Source: Cephalotus follicularis (lineage: Eukaryota > Streptophyta > Magnoliopsida > Oxalidales > Cephalotaceae). Taken from it: DNA of 64,000 nucleotides. The stretch covers positions 114,812 through 178,811 of the forward strand of contig BDDD01000182.1 of the NCBI GenBank assembly GCA_001972305.1. Reading direction: 5' to 3'. The notes below the pieces were generated by a model. That model saw only the letters and a list, made by a program, of their open reading frames with translations. It searched no databases and had not been told where the DNA came from. The position numbers were made by a program, and so were the translations under genes. Within the stretch, counting starts at the first letter, position 1. The number at the start of each line of letters is the position of its first letter. Below are positions 10,532 through 32,098 of the stretch, in pieces.

Positions 10532-11690
10532 GCCATGCGCCCGAGGTGCCACTGCCAGGTGTCCAAGGTGCCATTGCCAACCATGTCCTTCCTCTGCTGT
10601 GGCGCCGAGGGTGTCACTATGCCAGGCGTTGAGGATCCATACGCCTGGGGTGCCACTGCCGACGTGCATCCGTAGCGCCAAGCTCTCCTCTGTGAGCCCC
10701 CGTGGTGCCAAGCACGGCTCTTCATTACCATGCGTTCCGAGGAGCCATCTCTGGCGCTCCACTGGCATGCACCCGAGCATACGAAATGCTGAGATGGCCA
10801 AAACGCCCGAGGAGCCAACCATGGTATACCACCATGCTATGCATCCCAAGTGATGCGTCAGTGTGTTGAGCTCACCACCGTAAACGTCCAAGGACACCAT
10901 TGTGCCATGCGTCGTCCTCTGTTAGGCGTCCGACGATACGCCATAGCCGCTATGTGTGCACCAAGCTCTTCTCCGTCATGTGCCGAGGATACAACGCCAA
11001 GCCGAGGACGCACCAGTGTGGTACACCATGGCCACCATGCCCTGCATTCGAGCAGGCAGAGAGGGTGCACTGGAGTGAACCTTGTGTGCCTGAGTTCTCC
11101 TCTGGCAACGCCCGTGCTTGCAACGCATGCAAGCCTCCCTCTGCCATGCATGGTATATAGCGCCGAGGATGAACCACCATGCATCCTGAGCACACTGTCC
11201 AGCATGCATCTTGAGCATGCAGGACCAAGTGTCGAGCTCCCACAGCGTGGGTATGCGTCTAGAACAGGCAAGGTTGTATGCCTGAGCTCTCCCCTGGCAA
11301 TGCCAAGCATGCAATGTTGAGTACGTCGAACTATGCATGCGACCAAAGCATGCAGTATTGAGCATTCCAGCGAGAGAATGCGCCCATGTTGCATGCATCC
11401 TCATGTAATGACCGAATAGTGCCTCCATGCGCCCCATGCACGCCTTATAACGTGATTAAACGCTTTAGTGCGCATTAGTACTTACCTAGGGATGACTACA
11501 GTAGTTAAATGAATTAGTTAAATGAATAAATTATACGAGTGAATACAATGCTGTGGAAAGGATTAGTGTAGCATAGGGCCATAAAATGGACGAAAGGCAG
11601 ACCCGACAGTGAATGGAAATGTAGTGCTTGTACACTGTTAGTGTAATGTACTGTTATTGTTGCGTAGTGTAATGTACTGTACTGGATCAC

Positions 11691-11880
11691 CATCGAGATG
11701 AGCCCTACGGGGATCACCACCAAGATAAGCCAGTAAGGCTATTTTGAGATGACCTAATGGGTCACCAAATTGAGTTGAACCATGTGGGTCACCGAGATAG
11801 CCGAGTGGATCACTGGCTGAGATGAGCCATTGGATCACCAACTGAGATGAGTCAATGGATCATCGACCGACTTGAGTCGC
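11691..11880. repeat. Degenerate ~25-bp tandem repeat (GGATCACC...GAGATGAGCC)
   Basis: Seven to eight successive units of the form GGATCACCnACTGAGATGAGCCnAT, for example near 11693, 11709, 11759, 11786, 11810, 11833 and 11857. They diverge by substitutions and short indels. The array sits in the downstream half of the LTR-like block and has no coding reading that I can support. Confidence 0.75.
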
Positions 11881-12648
11881 GCTGACTGAATGACTGTTAT
11901 TGTATAGTGAATGTCTATGTTCCTCTCCTCTGCCTATAACGCCTAGAGCGCGTATATTGCTCTTCCTTAAGCCGAGGACCGAGGAACTGGTCTGCCTAAA
12001 ATATAATGTTTCTTTCCGTTCCGGCTTCTCTGCCTTGACATCTGGAGTGCGTTACCGCTCCTCCTTAAATAGGAAATGCCGAGGAAGGATTTATAATGAC
12101 TGACAGTGACTGTTAATGAATGTAAATGATTGTTACTGTTACTGAAAATGTTATGAATGTTTATACTTATAGTGCGAATGACTGTTAATGACTATGAACT
12201 GCACTGTATATCACTGCTATTATTGCATCTCTTATTTGCATCGCATATGCTTGCTGTATTTGCATTATAAATGCATGGTGGTAGTTCTTACACGACCAGT
12301 GGTCGCTGACCCATTGCATTTTAACGTAATGGGTCAGGTACAGGTGGAGCTTCACAACAAGATGAGGATTGAAGCCCCGAGTGAGTCTCCTCCACAGCAG
12401 ATCGACGACCAGCTTATTTATATTTCTAAAAATTTGATATGACCTGCCGGACTGTGACATAGCTTTATTTGTGAACAGTGATGTATACATTGAGTTATAT
12501 CCACACAAGTGATATTTTATTGGATTTATTCCGCATGCATTATCTTATTGTTAACTGTTTAAATTATTCCGCTGAATATTAGAAATAATTTGTACTGTAG
12601 TAGCGCATCAAACCTTGAGAGTTGACCATTGGAATTTGGAACGTTACA

Positions 12649-13694
12649 AAACGTATCAATTACGAGTAAATTTTGGGTTTTGTGGGTTGATCCAAAATTG
12701 ACACATTTATTAATCGTGTCAAACTGATTAACCCAGATCCATTTGAACTTGACACAAATCTGTTTATTTTGTGTCGTGTTGTCGTATCATGACCCAAATT
12801 ATATATATATTTGAAGCTCAAACCAATATCATAAACCAATTATTCGACCTATTCCTATTTGAAATCATCTATTCTAATTCGATCGCTATTAATAAAAAGG
12901 CGGATCACTTTTTATTTTTGATTTTTAGAATTTGAAGTCATCAAAGAATTAAATGTTTTCTAAAACTTCGATCCGATCTGATCAAATTGAGAATAATACA
13001 ATAAACTATCATCTTGCATTTATTTGCACAACTTCAATTAATATCAGGAAAATAAGACATAAGATTCAAATCAGTCTCCCTAACCTTGATCTCCATGAAT
13101 TCAACAATCAACTTCTCATTATTTTCAATAAAGTTTAAATCATCCGTTTACAAGCATACAATAAAAACACCTTTATTTAAAGATTTAAAATATAAAGTAT
13201 TCTTATACTTACAATTTTTATTAAGTGAAATACTCAATTCACTTATTGTTAAAATACAGAAAATAAACAATTTTATACATTAATAAAACGAACAAAAATT
13301 TCATAAAAAAAATAATTTAAAGCTTATCCAAAAAAATGAAACATCATAAGAATATATACCGAAAGATTCTTAAGCGCGTGTCAATACTAAATCAACCTAA
13401 ACATAAAATAATAAATATTTATGGAGTCAGATTTTATTGAATGAATGAAGAAAAGTATTATAAATTTGCATTGTAATAAAATTGTAAAAACTGGAAAAAC
13501 GAAGGAATCTGACTGGAGCGTACAAAACAACCTCATTAAAACGCGTGGTCTCATACAGCATATATCAATTCCAAAAAACAGACAAAGAAGAGACAAGCTA
13601 TAACTAATAAAAGCAAAAATAAAAAAGCAAAAAAGACAGAGAGAGAGTGAGAGCAAGAGGAAAATATTAGAGAGAGAAAGTAGCTGTAATCCAC
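12649..13694. other. Intergenic; upstream region and leader of the shaggy kinase gene
   Basis: AT-rich with no gene. 12660-12800 contains decayed repeat wording (GTGTCGTGTTGTCGTATCATGACCC). The last ~70 bp before the kinase ATG (13625-13690) are GA-rich (AGAGAGAGTGAGAG, AGAGAGAAAG), typical of a plant 5' leader. I cannot place a TATA box with confidence. Confidence 0.5.
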
Positions 13695-19090
<5,396 letters not shown>

Positions 19091-20086
19091 ATTTAATCAC
19101 GTCAAACAAGGGATCGACGTTCCGATAGTGGGTTGTGGAGCAAAGGAGGACCTCTTTCTGGTCTTTATAACCAACCATTCTGGCCTAACAGCGAATTCTC
19201 TTGCCCTTTGAAGATGTACACGTATACTGGCTCTTTGGCATAACCTGGAATTGGTGATTGTCGTACTATATCATTAAGCTTAAACATACTGTTTTCACAT
19301 CGTTGTACATTGTTTGGGTCGTAAAGGTTCCAGAAAGCTAGGAGTATGAAAAGATGATGCAATTCATGTCTAGCTTATGTCGGGGCAGCAGAAGCCCAGC
19401 AGGTCGTAAACGTGGTTTTCTTTGTACTTATATTTGTGTTTGTCCTCGGGCAAAAACTAGATTTTATAATTCAAGGCCAATGTTTCTTTCCTCTTTTGTG
19501 GGGGGGTAAGTTTTTCGTTGCCCTAAAGTTTGAATGTTTATCTGTCTGAACCAATTCTGGAAATGGAAAGTAATATATTACATGTTTTACCATATTTGTG
19601 GACATTTTTTTGCTTAATTGATGTGTAAATTCACACAAGACATTCACGCTCTGATCTCTGTTGCATAACGTACAGTACCATTGGATCAGAGAATGCTGTT
19701 AGACGTGCAGCGGATGATCAGAGTTGAAGACATTCGGATTATAAAAGAACCATGCCGGTTCGATATTAGGGACCAATATTAGCCTATACAAGTAACGTTA
19801 CTTATGTTTCAACAAGGCTTGCGGCTAAATGGAGTGTTCATTGATTAATAAATTTATTGAACTCTGCTTATAACAAAAAAATCCTTTATGCACCATTTTG
19901 TTCACCATATAACTACACAAAATATATATGATATTCCCTTTGTCCCCAACATTTATGAAAAACGGGAAGCAAATATTATGAATTTCCTGAAAAAAAAAAT
20001 ACAGAAGAACCAAAATTACTGAGATATTTGTTCTACCTCGTCACTTATTATGGCCTCAAAATTTTGAGATGACAGCAGTAGCTACA
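19091..20086. other. Convergent intergenic region, 3' UTRs
   Basis: Tail-to-tail space between the plus-strand kinase and the minus-strand aminotransferase. No ORF with recognisable content, so both 3' UTRs are likely to lie here. Confidence 0.6.
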
Positions 20087-24670
<4,584 letters not shown>

Positions 24671-24760
24671 ATATACCAAACCTCTCAATCTCTCTCTCTC
24701 TTTGAGCTTCAAAGTCTAAACTCAGTCTCTCTCTCTCTCTCTCTCTCAACTTGTTTAGTG
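24671..24760 (-). promoter_or_regulatory. CT/GA-rich 5' leader of aspartate aminotransferase
   Basis: On the minus strand a GA run (24724-24749) and a second GA run (about 24688-24704) lie within 80 bp upstream of the start codon. GA/CT microsatellites of this sort are common in plant 5' UTRs. The transcription start cannot be placed. Confidence 0.5.
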
Positions 24761-26808
24761 AAAGCAGAAACAACAAGAAAATAGAAAATAGAGAGAGAAA
24801 GAGAGAGCAGAACCAAGATTTATTTATAGTCAAAGACAAAGTGTTTATGTGTAATCTCTTACAACAACCTTGCAATGCGGGAGTTTCCCTTAATCTTAAG
24901 ACGTTACATTTTTACGTTGTCAATTTTACATGTTTACCCCTCTAACCTTTATCAAGTTGGGGGTTGCTTTCGGTTATCTTCTTATCTGCTTGCCAACTAT
25001 ATATTATCCCCATAAATGTTATAGTCCATTTTTTTAAAATATTATAAATGTATTTCTATAATTATTCAGTTATAAAATCAATCAGACATCGGTATTGTTT
25101 TTTATTATTTAAATATTTTTAATGTGTTTGTGAAGTCAATTGAAAATATTAAAAAATTATGAAGATATATAGGAATGAATATCCCCTAGCGATGTAGCAG
25201 TGCCCTTTGGTGGTCCAACGTTATCATCACTCATTTGATCTAATCCAATAATTACAAATTGTTTAAATAAATCACGTATTCAATTTAGTTTAATCCAAAT
25301 ACAATCCTTATTTGTAATAAGATGGACAACTTAATTTACCTCGAATACTAAGTTTTTAGCTAAGTACATTACATATGAATCCTATTTGGATTACGCTCTA
25401 TAGTTTCAATCATTTTAGATTGAAAAACCGCTTCTAAAGTCATTTGAATTTATGTTGAGGAGCTGGCTTTGGAATTAAGTAGCATGTTAATTTATCCTCA
25501 GGTACACTATTATATGCAAACATGGTATTTATAATTAGGAATGCCTTTTATGAATATTTATGCACGTAACTTACATGTATTGATAACTAATTATCATATA
25601 TATGATTAATATTTTATAAATTTATTTATTATATTTAACGTTTACCTATGTAAATTCTATATATTTAATCGTTGTATTTTATATGCATAATTTACATATA
25701 TTGAATATTGAATCTAACGATTCGATTTATAAAATACTAATTATGAGTACGATAATTAAAAGAGTCAATAAACGTAAATTATATGCACCAATATGCATCA
25801 AAGTTCAAAGGTTTTCCTTCCATAATTTACAAATATGGGTTAATTTTGAAGTATTATTCAACTGTTTAGTTGATAAATATGGGTTAACATGCTATATGTT
25901 TCGCGTTTTATTAACGGGCAAAGGTTTGTTGATGTTGCCTTTCCCTTTGTTACAATATTATTGTTAGATTTATATATCGGCATAACTGCACAACTTACTC
26001 TTTAGGGATTATTTGTAAAGCTTTTTTTCGATGTGAGTGGCTTTTTCTTTTTATGATTTATTCATTTTCATGTTATTTTTTTTATATCAATTAATGAGGT
26101 GATTTGCTCTGTACCCATTTAAGATCATGTCCACTTAAAGTCATTTGAAAGATAGACCAAACTTGGGTTTGGTTTTATTACAGTGAGATTATGTCATGCA
26201 TTTTTTATCGTATGGTCAATTTTTAAATGATGTTTTATTAAATTTTATTTTTTTTATTTATAAATAATATATATCATTTTTCAAGTTAATTGAATATTTT
26301 TATATTTAATTATATAACAGTTGATATGTATAAATTAAATAATTTGTAAAAAAGTAAATATACAATAAATGAACCCTCGTACCATTAAAGCTCCGTTTGG
26401 TAGTGTGGTTGGGTTGCGGTACCACACTTTGTGGTTCAACCACACTCCAAATTAATGTTTGGTAAATTGAACTACAATTGTGATCGACTGAAACCACTTT
26501 AACTTTTATAAAAGAGTAAAAACACTTTTCAAACTGAGAAATTGTGGTCAGTTCGAAAAGTATTTTTGTCAACCACATGTTTATATAGCATTTATAATTT
26601 CATGTTCATTTCAATCATTTAAAATATCTATAGCAGTTTTAAAAATATATTTACTAAATACATATTTACTTCAGAAACACTTGACAAAAACATTTTCACT
26701 ATCAATGCCTTAAAAAAGTAATTTTACGAAACATATAGTATTACCAAATAAAAATTATAAAAAATCATCAAAGATTTCACGAAACAAATCATTCCCGTTG
26801 ATTAGTTA

Positions 26809-26810
<2 letters not shown>
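24761..26810. other. Intergenic, no gene recognised
   Basis: AT-rich. Around 26390-26570 is an end-like phrase, CTCCGTTTGGTAGTGTGG, followed by related GTGGTT/CCACAC words, typical of a hAT MITE fragment, but I could not find a convincing second end. ORFs here are short and unrecognisable. Confidence 0.5.
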
Positions 26811-26846
<36 letters not shown>

Positions 26847-27451
26847 TAGAGAGAGAGAGAACTTTTTCATGCAAGAGGAATTAAGTAATGACTTTAATGC
26901 CAGTCAGTCACCGAAGTTTGTTTCAAATCAAGGAATCACCATTTATAATGGACAAGGAAAAAAAAAGACAAACAACTGCGCTGACAACAACTGACATTAA
27001 AAGTTGTTTTTTGACTATGGCGATGACCCAGACCCTTACCATTTTTGACCGGCGATGACCCAACCTCGCAACTAACGCACGCTTTTTCCATTATTATTAT
27101 TTTTTTTTTCGCTTATTCGATTATTCGATTCTAGGCTAACTAAACCATTTTTTACCGGCGATGACCCGACCTCGCAACTAACGCATGCTTTTTCCATTAT
27201 TATTTTTTTTTTCCACTTATTGTATTATTCGATTCTAGGCTAACTAAACAGTGTGAGTAGCGAGGCTGGGTCATCGCCATAGTCAAAAAACAACTTTTAA
27301 TGTCAGTTGTTGTCAGTGCAGTTGTTTGTCTTTTTTAATTTTTTTTTCTTGTCGATTATAAATGGTGGTTCCTTGATTTGAATCCAACATTGGTGACTGA
27401 CTGACATTAAAGTCATTCATTACTTAATTCCTCTTGCGTTAAAAAAGTTGG

Positions 27452-27510
<59 letters not shown>
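26811..27510. mobile_element. 0.7-kb foldback element with ~220-bp inverted arms
   Basis: The left arm (about 26811-27032) and right arm (about 27262-27510) are reverse complements over nearly their whole length. The symmetry includes the outermost (TA)n, the adjacent (GA)n/(TC)n run, a GCAAGAGGAATTAAGTAATG block and a GACAACAACTGACATTAAAA block. The ~230-bp centre holds two direct copies (27050-27160 and 27158-27240) of a unit starting ACCGGCGATGACCC and ending GATTCTAGGCTAACTAAAC. There is no coding capacity, so it is a non-autonomous foldback or MULE-like element. Confidence 0.85.
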
Positions 27511-30500
27511 CACTCTTAAGAGCTTTCCACGTCATATTTTTCGGTTTGATTTTATTTTAACAAATGATTTCAATTACATCTTTCCAAAAATTATAACTTT
27601 TAGTCTCTAAATGGACTTAATTATGATAAGTCTATTACCTCTTGCAAACTATATGAACACAAATCAACCAAAGGAAAATTGGGTATTGTGGAGAGAGAGA
27701 ACATTATGACTGATTGTGACCAATGAGACTACTAACCAAATAATACTAAAAAGGTTTGCAGAAATGAGTATTCAATATCATAATAATGAATAACAAAGGG
27801 TGAGTGAAAAGGTGAAAACTTAGGAAGCCTAATCATGTTATCGCTTATATTATAAAGTGTATACCCTATTTTTTGAAAGAAAAAAAAATCAAAATAATGG
27901 CAATTCTAATCTAATATGAAGTGCTTCTCAAATTGGCTACATGTTCAATCTGGTTTTGGCCCGTCTTTTAATGAGGTTGCGATATTCCACCCTATGTGAC
28001 CAGGAAGGGCTGCTCTCCATTTGGAACCATATTGGGCAGCACGAGTGTTATACCGAGTCATAAAAAGAGATAAACTTTATAAAAAACAGATCTCTCACCT
28101 TTAAAATCTCTCTCCTCTACCTTCATTCTCTTCTCCACTTCTATTGATTTAGTGCTCCAGGCCAACGAGTTTACTATATGCTAAAAATCCAACCATTCTT
28201 CGTCATAGATCATAAATATCATTATATACCTTACAAGGGTGGCCAAAATAAATCTTAAACAAGATCTCCTCCTCTTTCTTCTTCTTCTTCTTCTTCTACT
28301 TTTCCTCTTCCTCTCCATCTCAATGATTTGATGCTCCGGCCGTAATGCTTTCTACCATTTCTCTTTTCATTACTTGTAGTTGTATCTACTGTTATCCATA
28401 TCTATCATTTGATGAAAGCATTAACAACTACTAATAAACTTGATCAATTGATGGAAGCTAAAAGTCTCGATTATTATTTCTATAATCATTGTCCAGCCAC
28501 ATTTACCTCGACAACATGACAAAATAGAATCAAATGGCACTAGTAAATCTATACTATCATTGTCCAACCACGTTTACCTCGACAACAAGACAACTAATTG
28601 ACAATATAATAGATTTACTTGTAAGTTTTGGATTCCATCACATCATTATCCAGTAATCATCTCCTTTTGTCACTTTGAAAGGCTCAAAGGTAGCTTAATT
28701 CACATCTATCATGTAATACACTACAGTAATTACGAAAGTTATTTGGTTGAAGCCCTTCTCCATGCATCTAATGAGTTAACCACAACAAAAATGTAGTAGG
28801 GCGAGAGAAATGCCCAGAACAATCAACAAGACTCCAATTAAGTGGCTAAAAACAACTAATGGACTTACAAACCACACGACATAAATGCTAATATCCTCAA
28901 ATTTGTAGCTCCTCCATACTAACATAACTGACTACCAAACCTAGGTTCCCGAGTTTGGATATGTGATCCTTCATTCCTTCTGTTCCATTCTGTTCTAGCT
29001 AGAGCCACTAATTACATTCAAACATCATATCCGCTGTCAAATTCTTATAGGCCTTCCTCTTCTCTTCCGTGATTACTTTGCTCCATGTAACAATCCGCCT
29101 AAGCCAATTCCAAAATTTGATCTTCATAGATGCTACAATCCAATTTACATAACAATAGTCAATTACTTTTCAGATGAGTCGAAATTTAATTTCCGAACTG
29201 CTCCTTGTGCCCACCTTAATCAGCATCCCACTAATTTGGTTGTTGATAGATGCTTACTTCTGATGATCGACCACATATCACAAAAAATATATTTCTAATA
29301 GCCCTTAGTTCAATGGTACTTACTTTACTGAAGCCTCTAAGGCAGAGAAGCCAAAACTTTTGCTGCTTATGGTACAGATAATAACCATATGGTATTACTA
29401 GCTTTGTTAGGCCACCCATATTTAGCTCCAGATAAGCAACATACCATCGTGCTTGCTTAATGTGCACTTCTGAACATTATCACGTGTAAACGAATACCTT
29501 CTGTCAATTTAAAAGAGAAATTAAATTCAAATGAATACTTGCACGAAACCTTAAACTAACCATGAAAAAATCTAAAAGTTAAAAAAAAAAAAAAAGATGA
29601 AGGAAAAGAAGTAGTATTCCACACATGGAGGACTGTTTCTAAGAAACAACTTCATGAGTAGATGCCCATATTTTCTACTTTACATCTCATTTTTGTGATT
29701 CATACCATCTCAATCCAAACCTAAGATAAACAATCCCTTTAAAAAAAAAAATAATCCAAAGTGAAATGCCTTCTTGATCCAGTGCAGTAGGTGGGCAGCT
29801 GAAATTTAATAACTGAACATTTATGTTAAAAAAACAAACAAACAAACAAACAAAGAGGAGGCTGCCTCTTAACTCACTCAAAGAACAAGTGGGCCTTAAT
29901 TTTCTGGTAGAGGAATTGATTAAAAGTTAATCACCGTTTGTGCAAATTCTCCCAACCCCTTCTTTCTTATCAAGCTTTTCAGTCAAGTATACACAAAAGA
30001 AGATAAGCCTAGGAGAAAGAAGGAAAAAATCCCAGAAAAAATCCCTCTAAGATGCATATGTTTACTGAAGTTTATAAACACAACTACCCAACAAGGTTGA
30101 AGATCTAACCTGTCAGATATAAATAAATAAATAAGCAGATGGGACTATGCACAAATTTAGTACTAGAATCCAATTCAAAGAAATAGAATGTGACATATTC
30201 TTACATGCAATATTTCGTAGAGCACGAGTTTACTCTAGGACAAAAGAGGTGCGTACAAACAGAGGTTCACCTGTGAGTCCATCAGCATAAGCAACCAACG
30301 TATGACAGATGTCCCCTCTGAAAGTTTAGTTGATGCACCACATTTTATAAATATGCCAAACAGTTTAGTTAGCAACAATAAAACCCATCGTCACCATGAG
30401 GATCACAGTATCCAACGTAAGATGCCAAGAATATGCTTATTAATAGTTGTCACTTCCCAATAAGCTAAATTCCCATTTTGTGTCTTAGTATAACAAGTCC

Positions 30501-30676
30501 CTATAAACAAAACAACTGAAATGTTTATGACAAGAAGGGCACATTAACATGCATTGACCAATACCTCCATCCAAGAAGAATGGCTCAATGATGGACCAAT
30601 TTCATTAGTTAAGCATCCCACTTTCAGCATGTACTCTTTCCCACCTTCGGCATGTACTCTGAAAAGCAGAGCCCAA
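27511..30676. other. Intergenic, no gene recognised
   Basis: AT-rich with scattered CT-rich tracts (28100-28330, including a (TTC)n run near 28277). ORFs up to 78 codons have no recognisable domain. The stretch next to 30677 should contain the 3' UTR of the following PPR gene. Confidence 0.5.
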
Positions 30677-32098
30677 TCAATAACGTATTAGCTGAGCCAT
30701 ACGAATTTTAGATCGAAGCTTCTTTGATTCTCCTGTAAATCCTGAATAACGAAGACCATCTAAGACAGCCCGTTGGGTAGACTTCAAAATTTTCATGCCA
30801 TTTCTCAAACAAGAAAGCAGTAGCTTGGATGCACAATGGAACTTCCGGGTCCTGCAAAGATTGTGGACCAAGGAGGTGTAGGCGAATGAATCTTTCTTTT
30901 CCGTTGATTTAAACATCTTCATCGCCTGATCAATCAGGCCAGCTTTACACAACCCATCTACCACACAGTTAAAGGCAACCAAGTTTGAGTCACAATGCAT
31001 CGCATTCATATACTCCAAATGTCGTAGGGCCCCCTCAATCTTACCTGCTTTGCACAATCCATCAATCATAATTGTGTGGGTGTATATGTCGCATTCCAAA
31101 CCTCCTCTTTCTATCTCATCTAACAACTTATAGGCAGCTTCCAACTTACCTTCTTTACAATACAGATTAAGTAGGGTATTATATGATACTATATCAAGCT
31201 TAATACCATTCCTCACCATCTCCTCCATGTAATCGGTTGCCTCTTTTGTCCTACCCATCTTAATTAAAGCACCAATGACCGTGCAATACGCAAAGCCATC
31301 AAAAGTATAGCCTTTACTCTTCATCTCTCCCAACATCTCTAACCCTTGTTCAAATCTCTTGGCTCTGAAGCAGCATTTCATGACTGTAGTGTAGGTTATG
31401 GCATTTGGCTCATGACCTGATTCACCAAGCTCCTTAAGGATTCTCCTTGCTGCTCCCAATCTGCGTGCCTTGCAAAGCCCATTTATAACAGTATTGTAGG
31501 TAACAATCTGGGGAACAAACCCATAACGCTGTAAATTCCTAAAAAACGAAAGGGCATTAACTATATAACCATTCTTGCAGAGGCCATTAATCATGATGTT
31601 AAATGTAGTTGGACATGGAGACAGATCACTCAGTATAACATCCCTAAACACCCTATTGGCTTCGTCTGGTTTCCCTAATTTGAAGAAACAATGCATCAAA
31701 CAATTGTAACTCCACACATCAGGGTGTAAGCCTGTTTGAAGCATTTCTTCAAACAGATCAAGGGATCGTGATAATAAGCACTTCCTGGTGGCACCCGCAA
31801 TCAAAGAATTGTAAGTAATAACATCTGGGGTAATCCCAGCTTCTTTCATTCTACCAAGAACAGAATAAGCTGCCTCAATGCTAACAATGCGACAATATGC
31901 ATCAACAAGTGTATTGTAAGTAACTACATCAGGAAGTACCCCTAATCTTATACCATCAATAATAACTGCTTCGGCCTTCTCCAATCGATGGGCTTTACAG
32001 TAAGAATATATGCATATGTTCAGTAACCTAGTGGATAATCTACGAACCATTCTTCGCGGTAACTGCAATAAAAATCCAAAGGAACTACGACAACACAT
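30677..32098 (-). CDS. P-class PPR protein, At5g46680-like
   Basis: A 473-aa single-exon protein built almost wholly of 35-aa pentatricopeptide repeats, so it is probably an organellar RNA-binding factor. About twelve P-type motifs run from residue ~20 to ~440, e.g. VTYNTLVDAYCR, ITYNSLIAGATRK, VSYNTLLNLYCKEG, YTHTIMIDGLCKAG. There is no E/DYW extension. Length and the start of the array (RRLSTRLLNICIYSYCKAHR, then DGIRLGVLPDVVTYNTL) agree closely with what I recall of Arabidopsis At5g46680 (~468 aa), whose start corresponds to the second ATG here (residue 17, 32050). That ATG may be the real start. The targeting peptide is not obvious. Molecular target unknown. Confidence 0.92.
   Translation of the reverse strand: MCCRSSFGFLLQLPRRMVRRLSTRLLNICIYSYCKAHRLEKAEAVIIDGIRLGVLPDVVTYNTLVDAYCRIVSIEAAYSVLGRMKEAGITPDVITYNSLIAGATRKCLLSRSLDLFEEMLQTGLHPDVWSYNCLMHCFFKLGKPDEANRVFRDVILSDLSPCPTTFNIMINGLCKNGYIVNALSFFRNLQRYGFVPQIVTYNTVINGLCKARRLGAARRILKELGESGHEPNAITYTTVMKCCFRAKRFEQGLEMLGEMKSKGYTFDGFAYCTVIGALIKMGRTKEATDYMEEMVRNGIKLDIVSYNTLLNLYCKEGKLEAAYKLLDEIERGGLECDIYTHTIMIDGLCKAGKIEGALRHLEYMNAMHCDSNLVAFNCVVDGLCKAGLIDQAMKMFKSTEKKDSFAYTSLVHNLCRTRKFHCASKLLLSCLRNGMKILKSTQRAVLDGLRYSGFTGESKKLRSKIRMAQLIRY

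Larger units (their letters stand above)
8242..12648. mobile_element. Candidate LTR-type repeat (GC-rich), split by a hAT insertion
   Basis: The block stands out from its AT-rich surroundings by base composition. Possible termini are TGTAATGTCC (8242) and GGAACGTTACA (ending 12648), which are inverted-complementary and carry TG...CA, as in plant LTRs. The GC-rich parts (8256-8511 and 10524-11440) repeat phrases such as GCGCCGAG, CATGCGCCCGAGG and GCATGC. Overlapping ORFs occur on both strands with no recognisable domain, so I read it as non-coding. Without the 2.0-kb hAT insertion it would be ~2.4 kb, consistent with a large solo LTR or non-autonomous element. I find no matching 5-bp target duplication, so the outer limits are tentative. 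Confidence 0.4.

Noticed and set aside
8119..11437. Many overlapping 70-178-codon ORFs on both strands
   Set aside because: They occur because the segment is GC-rich and poor in stop codons. None shows a recognisable domain, frames change without splice support, and the hAT insertion cuts through the region. Treated as repeat, not coding.
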